A stretch of DNA of 64,000 nt, taken from Marinovum algicola (GTDB lineage Bacteria > Pseudomonadota > Alphaproteobacteria > Rhodobacterales > Rhodobacteraceae). The DNA is taken from NCBI RefSeq assembly GCF_900109145.1, contig NZ_FNYY01000001.1, positions 124,001 to 188,000 of the forward strand, in the 5' to 3' direction. The notes beneath the pieces are model-generated. The model did no database searches, had not been told where the DNA came from, and worked only from the letters and a program-made list of their open reading frames with translations. Position 1 is the first letter of the stretch; each line of letters opens with the position of its first letter. The translations under genes and the position numbers were made by a program. Below, piece by piece: positions 16,419 through 24,571 of the stretch.

Positions 16419-17990
16419 TCAGCCAAGCTCCTTGTAGCTGATTTCGCGCGCATCGGCGCCGGGGCCGAGCTTTTCACGCCGCACCAGAAGCCGGTTCAGG
16501 GCCTGCACATAGGCCTTGACCGAGGCCACCACCGTATCGGTATCGGCCGACTGGCCGGTGGCGATCATGCCATCCTCTTCCAGCCGGACCGAAACCGTGG
16601 CCTGGGCATCGGTGCCCTCGGTGACCGCATGCACCTGGTAAAGCTGAAGCCGCGCGGTGTTGGGGTGCAGGTCGCGCACCGCCTTGAAGGCGGCATCGAC
16701 CGGGCCGTCGCCCTGGCAGGTCGCGGAGTGTTCCGTGCCGCCGATCTCCATCTCGATCGTCGCTTCCGCCGGGCCGCCGGTGCCGCAGACGACCTTGAGG
16801 TTGACCAGTTGCAACTGATCGGCATTGCCTTCGGTGGTGGCCGAGACCAGCGCCAGGATATCGTCGTCAAAGACCTCTTTCTTGCGGTCGGCGAGCTCCT
16901 TGAACCGCACAAAGATGTCCTTGAGCTGGTTGTCGCCCACGTCGACCCCCAGTTCCTTGAGCTTGGCGCGCAAGGCGGCGCGGCCCGAGTGCTTGCCAAG
17001 CGGCAGCGAGGTGCCCGAAAGGCCCACATCCTCTGGGCGCATGATCTCGAAGGTCTCGGCGTTCTTGAGCATGCCGTCCTGGTGGATGCCGCTCTCATGG
17101 GCAAAGGCGTTCTTGCCCACGATGGCCTTGTTGAACTGGACGTTGAAGCCCGAGACGGTGGCGACACGGCGCGAGATATGCATGATCTTGCGGCTGTCGA
17201 TGCCGGTCTGGAACGGCATGATGTCATTCCTGACCTTCATCGCCATGACAACTTCTTCCAGCGCGGTATTGCCGGCGCGTTCGCCCAGCCCGTTGATCGT
17301 GCATTCGATCTGACGCGCCCCGGCCTCGACCGCGGCCAGCGAATTGGCCGTCGCCATGCCAAGATCGTTGTGGCAATGCGTGGCAAAGACCACCTCGTCG
17401 GCGCCGGGCACCGTCTCGATCAGCCGGCGGATCAGCTCGGCGCTTTCGCGCGGCGCGGTATAGCCCACGGTGTCGGGGATGTTGATCGTGGTGGCGCCGG
17501 CCTTGATGGCGATCTCGATCACACGGCAGAGGTAATCCCACTCGGTGCGCGTCGCATCCATCGGCGACCACTGCACATTGTCGGTCAGGTTGCGGGCATG
17601 GCTCACCGTCTGCTCGATGCGCTCGGCCATTTCATCCATCGACAGGTTGGGAATGGCGCGGTGCAGCGGCGAGGTGCCGATAAAGGTGTGGATACGCGGC
17701 CGGGCGGCCTGTTTCACCGCTTCGAAACAGCGGTCGATGTCGGGCAGCTGCGCCCGGGCGAGGCCGCAGATCACCGCGTTTTTCGAGCGCTGGGCGATCT
17801 CCGAAACAGCGGCGAAATCGCCTTCGGAGGCGATCGGAAAGCCGGCCTCGATGATGTCGACGCCCATATCGTCGAGCAGTTCGGCAATCTCGAGCTTTTC
17901 CGAATGGGTCATCGTCGCGCCGGGGCTCTGCTCGCCATCGCGAAGGGTCGTGTCGAAGATCAACACGCGGTTTCTGTCTGTCTGGGTCAT
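16419..17990 (-). CDS. leuA: 2-Isopropylmalate synthase
   Basis: Condenses acetyl-CoA with 2-oxoisovalerate, the first committed step of leucine synthesis. 523 residues, the long bacterial form. The catalytic TIM barrel has FDTTLRDGEQSPG near the N-terminus and the metal-binding THCHNDLGMATAN; it is followed by the linker (HESGIHQDG) and the C-terminal allosteric LeuA dimer domain (about 400-520) that binds leucine. I chose the ATG at 17990; a GTG two codons upstream is possible. A leader peptide with four consecutive leucine codons precedes it, indicating control by leucyl-tRNA supply in addition to enzyme feedback. Confidence 0.97.
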   Translation of the reverse strand: MTQTDRNRVLIFDTTLRDGEQSPGATMTHSEKLEIAELLDDMGVDIIEAGFPIASEGDFAAVSEIAQRSKNAVICGLARAQLPDIDRCFEAVKQAARPRIHTFIGTSPLHRAIPNLSMDEMAERIEQTVSHARNLTDNVQWSPMDATRTEWDYLCRVIEIAIKAGATTINIPDTVGYTAPRESAELIRRLIETVPGADEVVFATHCHNDLGMATANSLAAVEAGARQIECTINGLGERAGNTALEEVVMAMKVRNDIMPFQTGIDSRKIMHISRRVATVSGFNVQFNKAIVGKNAFAHESGIHQDGMLKNAETFEIMRPEDVGLSGTSLPLGKHSGRAALRAKLKELGVDVGDNQLKDIFVRFKELADRKKEVFDDDILALVSATTEGNADQLQLVNLKVVCGTGGPAEATIEMEIGGTEHSATCQGDGPVDAAFKAVRDLHPNTARLQLYQVHAVTEGTDAQATVSVRLEEDGMIATGQSADTDTVVASVKAYVQALNRLLVRREKLGPGADAREISYKELG

Positions 17991-18039
17991 GGTCACGTCT
18001 CTTGAAAATCTTCTCCGGGGTTCGGGCGCGAACGGGCCT

Positions 18040-18075
18040 CCTCTGAGCGGTCGCGCCTGACGGCACGCTCAGAGG
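18040..18075 (-). promoter_or_regulatory. Competing hairpins of the leuA leader
   Basis: A 10-bp perfect inverted repeat pairs 18066-18075 (covering the leader stop codon) with 18040-18049. A second 7-bp stem pairs 18051-18057 with 18025-18031 and encloses 18040-18049. The two stems cannot form together in nested fashion, the arrangement expected of an attenuator. The second stem lacks a U-run directly after it (the nearest, GATTTTC, is about 15 nt on), so the mode of control is uncertain. Confidence 0.6.
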
Positions 18076-18155
18076 CGGATTAGGAGAAGCAGGCCGCGCG
18101 ACAGCGCCGCGCCGGGGGCGCGGGACAGGGTCGGGATATGGCCTCGGGTCAACAT
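18069..18155 (-). CDS. leuL: leuA leader peptide
   Basis: 28 codons starting MLTRGH and ending SRGLLLLIRL. The run is CTG CTT CTC CTA ATC CGC CTC TGA: four adjacent Leu codons using four different codons including CTA, which is rare in this GC-rich genome, then Ile, Arg, Leu and stop. It lies 79 bp before leuA. This matches the leucine attenuation leaders known from proteobacterial leu genes. No ribosome binding site precedes the ATG, and the likely start of transcription falls at or next to it. Confidence 0.8.
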   Translation of the reverse strand: MLTRGHIPTLSRAPGAALSRGLLLLIRL

Positions 18156-18161
18156 GAGGCG

Positions 18162-18189
18162 ACTATACGCGGGTGTTTCCGAATGAAAA
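18162..18189 (-). promoter_or_regulatory. Probable leuA promoter
   Basis: On the minus strand TTTTCA (18189-18184) and TATAGT (18167-18162) are separated by 16 bp. A transcript starting seven bases after TATAGT would begin at the A of the leader ATG (18155), making the leader peptide leaderless. Confidence 0.45.
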
Positions 18190-18338
18190 GTGTCTTTTTG
18201 CCGGGTTTGGCGGGCCGGGCGGCCTATTTTGCCCGCCGAGGACGGACAAAATGCGCTCACGCGTGCCGTTGATCGGCGCGACCGCGGGAATTGGCGGCGC
18301 TCCGGAGTTCGAGCAGACGGCCCCGGAGGCGCAGCGGA

Positions 18339-19796
18339 TCACTCTGCGGTGGGCGCGTCCGGTGTGTCCTCGGCGCTCTCTTCTGCCGCAGGCTCCGGCT
18401 CGTCCGCCTGCATCAAGGCGCCGTTCTTCCATTCGCCGCTGGCCTCCTGACCGGCGGCATACCGCATGGTGCCCTCGCCCTGGCGCTTGCCGGCCACGAA
18501 GGTGCCCTCGTAGACATCGCCATTGGCATAGGTCGCCACGCCCTCGCCGGAGATCTCGCCGTTCTTCCAGTCGCCGATGTATTTGAAGCCGTCGGGCATC
18601 GAGATCTCGCCTTCACCGTGGCGCTGGCCGTCTTCGAACTGGCCGATATAGACCGTGCCGTCGGGATAGGTTGCGGTGCCCTTGCCATGCCGCCGGCCGC
18701 GTTCCCATTCGCCTTCGTAGCGGTAGCCGTCGGCATAGGTCATCACGCCGTAGCCATGGTTGCGCGCGTTCTGGAAGCCGCCTTCATAGACCAGGCCGTT
18801 GGGATAGGTGGCCCGGCCCTCGCCCTCGATCACGCCATCGACCCACTGGCCCTCGTAGGTGGAACCGTCGGGATAGGTGATATTGCCCTGGCCATGCGCC
18901 AGATCGTTGCGGAACTGGCCGACATAGATCGAGCCGTCGGGATAGGTCACGGTGCCCACGCCCTGGATCTTGCCGTCCTGCCAGTCGCCTTCGTAGCGAT
19001 AGCCGTCCTCACCGGTGAACACGCCCTTGCCGTTGCGCTGGTCGTCGCGGAAGCTGCCTTCGTAGACGTCGCCATTGGCATAGGTCACCCGGCCCTGGCC
19101 CTCGCGGCGGCCGGCCACCAGCTCGCCTTCGTAGATATCGCCGTTGGGCTGGATCAGCTTGCCTTCGCCCGAGATCTGGCCTTCGCGCCAGAGCCCCTCG
19201 TAGATCAGCCCGTCGATCATCACCAGTTTGCCCTGGCCGTCGCGCTGCCCGTCCGAGACCCGGCCCTCGTAGGTCGAGCCGTCGGGATAGGAGATTGTGG
19301 CATTGCCTTCCTTGACGCCATTGACCCAGTCGCCGTCGTAGACATAGCCGCCGGGGCTGGTCATCACGCCGCGCCCGTGGTGCATGGCGTTGCGGAAACT
19401 GCCCTCGTAGCGCACGCCATTGGCATAGATCGCCACGCCCTGGCCGGTGATCTCGCCATCGGCCCATGTGCCTTCATAGGTGCCGCCGTCGGTAAAGGTG
19501 ATCTTGCCCACCCCATGCGGCTTGCCCTTGGCAAACTCACCTTCATAGATCGACCCGTTGGGAAAGCGCGCCACGCCTTTGCCCTTGATCTCGCCCGCCA
19601 CCCATTCGCCTCGGTATTCATAGCCGTTGGGCAGCCGGTAGCTGCCTTCGCCATGCTGAAGCCCGTCGCGGAAGGTGCCTTCGTAGACGCCGCCGTCGTC
19701 ATATTGCTTGGTCAGCACCTCGCCATCCTGTGACAGGGCCGGCAAGGCGGCCAGAAGTGCCAGTGTCACGCCTGCGATGCGGATGGATTGCTTCAT
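18339..19796 (-). CDS. Secreted MORN-repeat protein
   Basis: 485 residues: a signal peptide (about 1-22, MKQSIRIAGVTLALLAALPA), then 18 tandem 23-residue MORN units from about residue 34 to 445, and an acidic Glu/Asp/Ala/Pro tail. Each unit follows the pattern YEG-x-(F/W)-x-x-G-x-x-x-G-x-G-x-x-x-Y-x-(N/D)-G. The fifth position alternates between a non-Trp residue (mostly Phe) and Trp in successive units, giving a 46-residue super-repeat that slips once at units 9/10. Bacterial MORN proteins are linked to envelope or membrane association, but no precise role can be given. Start ATG 19796 is fixed by the signal peptide; it is divergent from nadE. Confidence 0.9.
   Translation of the reverse strand: MKQSIRIAGVTLALLAALPALSQDGEVLTKQYDDGGVYEGTFRDGLQHGEGSYRLPNGYEYRGEWVAGEIKGKGVARFPNGSIYEGEFAKGKPHGVGKITFTDGGTYEGTWADGEITGQGVAIYANGVRYEGSFRNAMHHGRGVMTSPGGYVYDGDWVNGVKEGNATISYPDGSTYEGRVSDGQRDGQGKLVMIDGLIYEGLWREGQISGEGKLIQPNGDIYEGELVAGRREGQGRVTYANGDVYEGSFRDDQRNGKGVFTGEDGYRYEGDWQDGKIQGVGTVTYPDGSIYVGQFRNDLAHGQGNITYPDGSTYEGQWVDGVIEGEGRATYPNGLVYEGGFQNARNHGYGVMTYADGYRYEGEWERGRRHGKGTATYPDGTVYIGQFEDGQRHGEGEISMPDGFKYIGDWKNGEISGEGVATYANGDVYEGTFVAGKRQGEGTMRYAAGQEASGEWKNGALMQADEPEPAAEESAEDTPDAPTAE
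18402..19700 (-). repeat. 69-bp tandem repeat array encoding MORN units
   Basis: The coding repeats of the MORN gene. Recurrent plus-strand blocks such as CCGTCGGGATAGG and CCTTCGTAG recur at about 69-bp spacing. It is protein-coding throughout, with sequence divergence between units. Confidence 0.85.
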
Positions 19797-20073
19797 GTGG
19801 CCCCACTTGCCCCCGGTCTGTCCTTTCCGAGGACGGTAATGGAGCAGGCCAGTGCAGACAATGCCTTTTGATCGCAGGCGGTTGATCTGACGGGTTTGTT
19901 CACGAAGTGGTGGCCGACGTGCCAGCGGGCCGCCACCGCAGCGGCGCCCGAAGTTTGCGCGTTCGCGCCGGTGGCAGAGCGCTGCGGGCGGTTTTGCTGG
20001 GGTCCGGCGGTAGCAGGTCTTTTCCCTGCCGGTCGATCTGGTAAGGGAAGGCATGACACCGAAGGGGCAGGAC

Positions 20074-21732
20074 ATGGCCGACACATTCCGCATCACGCTG
20101 GCACAGCTCAACCCGACCGTGGGCGATATCGCCGGCAATGCCGCGCTGGCGCGCGATGCCTGGGCGGCGGGCAAATCCGCGGGCGCCGATCTGGTGGCCT
20201 TCCCCGAGATGTTCATCACCGGCTACAATGCGCAGGATCTGGTGATGAAGCCGGCCTTTCACACCGCCGCCATCGAGGCCGTGAGGGCGCTGGCGCGGGA
20301 TTGCGCCGATGGGCCGGCCATCGCCATGGGCGCGCCCTGGGTCGAGGGCGCTGAGCTCTTCAACGCCTATCTGATTTGCAAGGGCGGCGAGATCGTCGCC
20401 ACCCAGCTCAAGCATCATCTGCCCAACGAGACGGTGTTCGACGAAAAGCGGATCTTTGACACCGGGCCCATGGGCGGGCCTTATGCGCTGGGGCCGATCC
20501 GCATCGGCAGCCCGATCTGCGAGGACGCCTGGTATCCGGATGTGGCCGAGACCCATGCCGAGACCGGTGCCGAGTTTCTGCTGGTGCCCAATGGCTCGCC
20601 CTATTACCGCGGCAAATTCGATGTGCGGCTGAGCCATGCGGTGGGCCGGGTGGTCGAGACCGGGCTGCCGCTGATCTATCTCAACTGTGTCGGCGGGCAG
20701 GACGATCAGGTCTTCGACGGTGGCACCTTCGGGATCAACCCGCATGGCGAGATTGCGTTTCAGATGCCGGTATTCGAGGCCGGTCTGGCACATGTCGATC
20801 TTGCGCGTGGGGCGGACGGCTGGCGCATCGTGCCGGCCGAGGTGGCGCAGCATCCGGGCGAATGGGAGCAGGATTACTATTGCATGGTGCTGGCGCTGCG
20901 CGACTATCTGCGCAAGACCGGCTTCAAGAAGGTGCTGCTGGGGCTGTCGGGCGGCATCGACTCGGCGCTGGTGGCGACCATCGCGGCGGATGCCCTGGGG
21001 CCGGAGAACGTGCGCTGCGTGATGCTGCCGTCGGAATATACCTCGCAGGCCTCGCTCGACGATGCCAAGGCGCTGGCCGAACGGCTGGGCTGCCGCTACG
21101 ATTTCGTGCCGATCACCGAGGGGCGGACGGCGATCACCAACACGCTGGCGCCGCTCTTCGAAGGCACGGAAGCGGGGCTGACCGAGGAAAACATCCAGTC
21201 GCGGCTGCGCGGGCTGCTGCTGATGGCCCTTTCGAACAAGTTCGGCGAGATGCTGCTGACGACCGGCAACAAATCCGAGGTCGCGGTGGGCTATGCCACG
21301 ATCTATGGCGACATGGCGGGCGGCTACAACCCGATCAAGGATCTCTACAAGACCCGGGTGTTCGAGCAATGCCGCTGGCGCAACGCCAACCACCGCGACT
21401 GGATGAAGGGGCCCGGGGCCGCGGTCATCCCGGTGTCGATCATCGACAAGCCGCCCTCGGCCGAGCTGCGCGCGGACCAGAAGGACAGCGATTCGCTGCC
21501 CGATTACCCCGAGCTCGACGCGCTGCTGACGATCCTTGTCGATCAGGACGGTTCGATCGAGGATTGCGTCGCGGCGGGGTTTGACCGGGCCACGGCCAAG
21601 AAGGTGGAGCACCTGCTCTATATCAGTGAATACAAGCGGTTCCAGGCGGCGCCGGGCACGCGGCTGAGCAAACGTGCCTTCTGGCTCGATCGGCGCTATC
21701 CGGTGGTCAACGGCTGGCGCGACCCGTCGTAA
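20074..21732 (+). CDS. nadE: Glutamine-dependent NAD+ synthetase
   Basis: Makes NAD+ from nicotinate adenine dinucleotide, ATP and glutamine. 552 residues with two domains. The N-terminal nitrilase-type glutaminase (about 1-260) shows its Glu in FPEMFITGYN, Lys in FDEKRIFD and Cys in SPICEDAWYPD. The C-terminal synthetase has the P-loop LSGGIDSAL and STTGNK-like LLTTGNKSEV. I prefer the ATG at 20074, where family similarity begins (MADTFRITLAQLNP), with AGGGGCAGG upstream; an in-frame ATG at 20053 also has a fair ribosome site. It is convergent with the SGNH gene, 18 bp away. Confidence 0.96.
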   Translation: MADTFRITLAQLNPTVGDIAGNAALARDAWAAGKSAGADLVAFPEMFITGYNAQDLVMKPAFHTAAIEAVRALARDCADGPAIAMGAPWVEGAELFNAYLICKGGEIVATQLKHHLPNETVFDEKRIFDTGPMGGPYALGPIRIGSPICEDAWYPDVAETHAETGAEFLLVPNGSPYYRGKFDVRLSHAVGRVVETGLPLIYLNCVGGQDDQVFDGGTFGINPHGEIAFQMPVFEAGLAHVDLARGADGWRIVPAEVAQHPGEWEQDYYCMVLALRDYLRKTGFKKVLLGLSGGIDSALVATIAADALGPENVRCVMLPSEYTSQASLDDAKALAERLGCRYDFVPITEGRTAITNTLAPLFEGTEAGLTEENIQSRLRGLLLMALSNKFGEMLLTTGNKSEVAVGYATIYGDMAGGYNPIKDLYKTRVFEQCRWRNANHRDWMKGPGAAVIPVSIIDKPPSAELRADQKDSDSLPDYPELDALLTILVDQDGSIEDCVAAGFDRATAKKVEHLLYISEYKRFQAAPGTRLSKRAFWLDRRYPVVNGWRDPS

Positions 21733-21750
21733 TCCCGCTCGGGCGCGGCC

Positions 21751-22410
21751 TCAGCGAGCCAGCGCCCGGGCGATCAGCCCGGCGATGCGCGCGCCGCCTC
21801 TGGGTGTCGGATGCACCAGATCACGCGAATACAGCGACAGATCGCGCGGGTCATAGACATCGCCGGCGTCGACAAAGGTCACCCAGGGCCGGCGCCCGGC
21901 GGCGCGAGACAGCCGCGTCTGATATTCCGCCAGTTCGTCGGTACAGGCGGCAAACGGCCCGCCGCGCACCGATCCGGGGTAATAATCCATCCACACCACG
22001 CGCTGTGCCCGCGACCGCAGCCGGTCGAGAAAGGCCGGCACCTCGCCGCGCGCCCCGTCGGCGCTGACCATGCGGTCGAGCGTCGTGGCGCATCTGTTGC
22101 AGTCGCATTCCCGCGCCAGATCATTGGCCCCGCCATTGAGCAGGATCACATCCCATTGGCCGCGTGGCAATTGCGCCCGGATCTCGCGCTGGAGCATGCT
22201 GCGCAGGTTGCCGGAATGCGAAAAGGCCGCCCCCGGAAAGGCGCGGCTGGTCACCTGATACTGCGGCATCCGGTCGAGGATCTGCGGGATGGAATTGCCG
22301 TTGAGCCGGTTCCAGGCGAGGATGGAATCGCCGATCACCAGCATCCGCTCCTGGGCCTGCGCCACGACCGGCAGCAGCAGAAACATCATAAAAACCAGCA
22401 CGCGCGTCAT
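21751..22410 (-). CDS. Exported SGNH/GDSL hydrolase
   Basis: 219 residues with a signal peptide (hydrophobic run ending VVAQAQE), so periplasmic. The catalytic blocks are visible: GDSI (Ser nucleophile), NGGAND (block III Asn) and DLVHPT (Asp/His). A Cys cluster ARECDCNRCA in the middle is unusual and might form disulfides. The substrate could be an ester of lipid, sugar or peptidoglycan and is not predictable. It is the last gene of a three-gene minus-strand operon with the metallopeptidase and PfkB genes. Confidence 0.83.
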   Translation of the reverse strand: MTRVLVFMMFLLLPVVAQAQERMLVIGDSILAWNRLNGNSIPQILDRMPQYQVTSRAFPGAAFSHSGNLRSMLQREIRAQLPRGQWDVILLNGGANDLARECDCNRCATTLDRMVSADGARGEVPAFLDRLRSRAQRVVWMDYYPGSVRGGPFAACTDELAEYQTRLSRAAGRRPWVTFVDAGDVYDPRDLSLYSRDLVHPTPRGGARIAGLIARALAR

Positions 22411-22441
22411 CCTTCACCTCACGATCTTTCGGAAGTGCCGC

Positions 22442-22828
22442 TCACTCCCACCATCTGTCAATTAAGGCGATATCGTCGTCTGACCAGCCGAAATGATGTG
22501 CCAGTTCGTGCACCAGAACGTGACGCACCAGATCGCCAAGCTCCTCGTTGCCCCGGTCACGCCATTCGGCGAGGATCGGTTCGCGGAACAGCCAGATCAT
22601 GTCGGGTGTCAGCGGCTGGTCGAAGCTCGACTTCTCGGTGAGCGGGATGCCCTCGTAGAGCCCGGTCAGCTCGAGCGGGTCGTGCATGCCCATGGCGCGC
22701 AGCATCTCGTCGGGGGGCCAGTCGACGACCTGCACGATGACCGCCTGCGCCGCCCTGTCGAAAGGCGCCGGCAGGGCGTCGAGCGCCTCTGCCGCTAGCC
22801 GCTCAAAGGTTTCTGCGTCAGGGCTCAC
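22442..22828 (-). CDS. Minimal zincin-type metallopeptidase family protein
   Basis: 128 residues with the zinc motif HELAHHFG (HExxH) close to the C-terminus. It matches the small bacterial metallopeptidase family earlier called DUF1025, which has a minimal zincin fold and no pro-domain. The conserved block GLYEGIPL and IWLFREPIL precede the motif. Activity and substrate in the family are largely unknown. Its start overlaps the PfkB stop by 4 bp, showing translational coupling. Confidence 0.85.
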   Translation of the reverse strand: MSPDAETFERLAAEALDALPAPFDRAAQAVIVQVVDWPPDEMLRAMGMHDPLELTGLYEGIPLTEKSSFDQPLTPDMIWLFREPILAEWRDRGNEELGDLVRHVLVHELAHHFGWSDDDIALIDRWWE

Positions 22829-23775
22829 AGCCGGGTCAGCACCGCGTCCGGCAAAAGCGCGTCGACGGTGGCCTTTTCACAGAGCCGCGTGCCCAGCGTC
22901 GTGCAGGCCGCCCCGGCCGCCACGACGCCGACCTTGAGGCAATCGGCCACCGGTTCGCCCCGCGCCAGCGCCAGCGCGAAGGCGCCGACAAAGCTGTCGC
23001 CGGCGCCGACCTTGCTCACCACCTCGATCCTGGGGCCCACCGCGTGCCAGGCGCCGTCGGCGCTGGACAACACCGAGCCATCGGCGCCGCGCGCCACGAT
23101 GACGTTCTTGGCCACGCCGCGCTCGACCAGGGTGCGGGCGAATTCGGCGCTGTCTTCTCGGGTCGGCAGCGAACGGCCGGCCAGTTCCTCAGCCTCCGGC
23201 CCGTCCATGCGCAGGGCAAAGATCGTCTCATGCGGTTCGCGGGCGAGCTGAAACAGCGCCGGGCCCGAGGTGTCGACGATGATCTGCGCATTGCGGCCCT
23301 TGATATGGGCGGCGAGGATCGAGGGGAATTCCTTGGCCACGCCGGGCGGCTGCGAGCCCGACAGCACCACCAGCGTATTGTCCGCCGCCGCCTGGTCGAT
23401 GCTGCGAAGACCCCGCGCGACGTCTTCCTCGCCCCAGGGGTCGCCGGGCAGGACAAAGCGGTATTGCTGGTTGTCCGCTTGGTCGGTGACCGAAAAGCTC
23501 AGCCGTGTCTCGCCCGGGCCCTGAAAGGCCACGGTCGGCACGCCCTCGAGCGCCAGCAATTGCAGGAGCTGCGCGCCGGTGGCGCCGCCAATGGCGATCA
23601 GCGCGGTGGCATGGCCACCCAGCATCTGCACCGCGCGGGCGACGTTGATGCCGCCGCCGCCGGGATCGATGCTGGGGTCGGTGCAGCGCAGCTTGTGCTC
23701 GGGATAGACCCGCGGCGCCGAGGTGGCGAAATCGACGGCGGGGTTGAGGGTGATGGTGAGGATATTGGTCTGCAT
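22825..23775 (-). CDS. PfkB-family sugar kinase (1-phosphofructokinase-like)
   Basis: 316-residue carbohydrate kinase. The PfkB family signatures are present: PGGGGINVARAVQMLGG (signature 1 region), the anion hole and catalytic Asp in SKVGAGDSFVGAFALAL, and LSGSQPPGV. It groups by eye with 1-phosphofructokinase/6-phosphofructokinase type 2 (the LNPAVDFAT N-terminus). No fructose PTS genes accompany it, so the true substrate is uncertain. First gene of the operon with the metallopeptidase and SGNH genes. Confidence 0.87.
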   Translation of the reverse strand: MQTNILTITLNPAVDFATSAPRVYPEHKLRCTDPSIDPGGGGINVARAVQMLGGHATALIAIGGATGAQLLQLLALEGVPTVAFQGPGETRLSFSVTDQADNQQYRFVLPGDPWGEEDVARGLRSIDQAAADNTLVVLSGSQPPGVAKEFPSILAAHIKGRNAQIIVDTSGPALFQLAREPHETIFALRMDGPEAEELAGRSLPTREDSAEFARTLVERGVAKNVIVARGADGSVLSSADGAWHAVGPRIEVVSKVGAGDSFVGAFALALARGEPVADCLKVGVVAAGAACTTLGTRLCEKATVDALLPDAVLTRL

Positions 23776-23956
23776 CTCGGTTCCGAAGGGCGCGCGGCAT
23801 GCCGCAGTTAGCGCTCACAGTCTCATTCTCCGGCGGCGTTTTCCAGCCCTTGGCGGGCAAATTTCTGTCGTTTTCCGCCCGACGCGTCGCAATTTGCGGC
23901 GCAGGCCGGGAAAATTCCGGGCAAGGCGAGCGCTGATCCGCAAACGGAAGGCCGAC

Positions 23957-24508
23957 ATGATCGCAGTCCATCAGGTGGCGGGCGCCTTTTCGCCCGCCGA
24001 ATGCAATGAAATCGTGGCCCTCGCGGCTTCGGCCGACGCGCGCGATGCGCGGCTCGTGGGGCAGACCCGCGATCACAATCTGCGGCGCGCCGATTTGGTC
24101 TGGCTCGATGAGGTGGCGGGCGCCGAATGGGTGATGGACCGCATCATCGATGTGGTGCGCAGCGCCAACCGCGATGTCTTTGGCTTCGATCTCCAGGATT
24201 TCGCCGAAAGCGCGCAGGTGGCGCGCTATGGCGCCGAGCGCGAAGGCCATTTCGACTGGCATGCGGATATCGGCGACGGCCCGGTCGCGGCGCGGCGCAA
24301 GCTGACCATGGTGGTGCAACTGGCCGGGGCCGAGGTCTACGATGGCGGCACGCTCGAGGTGATGCCATCGGCCAATGTGGTGGCGGCCAACCGGGCCTGC
24401 GGGACAGCGACGCTTTTTCCCGCCTTCCTGCTGCACCGGGTGACGCCGGTGACCCGCGGCGCGCGGCAGTCGCTGACCATCTGGGCGCACGGGCCGGCCT
24501 TTCGCTAG
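23957..24508 (+). CDS. 2-Oxoglutarate/Fe(II)-dependent oxygenase (prolyl hydroxylase-like)
   Basis: 183 residues of the PKHD-type 2OG-Fe(II) oxygenase family. Iron ligands are visible as HFDWHAD (HxD) and the distal His in PAFLLHRVTPV; RQSLTIW supplies the Arg that binds 2-oxoglutarate. Double-stranded beta-helix proteins of this size hydroxylate protein or small-molecule substrates; the target is unknown. Start ATG 23957 is fixed by the domain start. The last 16 bases of the gene belong to a 36-bp imperfect tandem duplication. Confidence 0.85.
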   Translation: MIAVHQVAGAFSPAECNEIVALAASADARDARLVGQTRDHNLRRADLVWLDEVAGAEWVMDRIIDVVRSANRDVFGFDLQDFAESAQVARYGAEREGHFDWHADIGDGPVAARRKLTMVVQLAGAEVYDGGTLEVMPSANVVAANRACGTATLFPAFLLHRVTPVTRGARQSLTIWAHGPAFR

Positions 24509-24563
24509 GCGGGCCCAGGGCAATGCAGGCCGGCCTTTCGTCAGGCCGGCCCATGACGTCGCA
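24492..24563 (+). repeat. 36-bp imperfect tandem duplication over a stop codon
   Basis: Units 24492-24527 and 24528-24563 both begin GGCCGGCCTTTCG and stay alike afterwards. The first contains the stop codon of the oxygenase gene. The two GGCCGGCC blocks at 24528 and 24544 also form a hairpin that could end both convergent transcripts. Confidence 0.6.
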
Positions 24564-24571
24564 AGGCAGGC

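Noticed and set aside
18402-19700. Regular DNA repeats that could suggest a CRISPR array
   Set aside because: The period is 69 bp with no unique spacers, and the reading frame encodes MORN units throughout.
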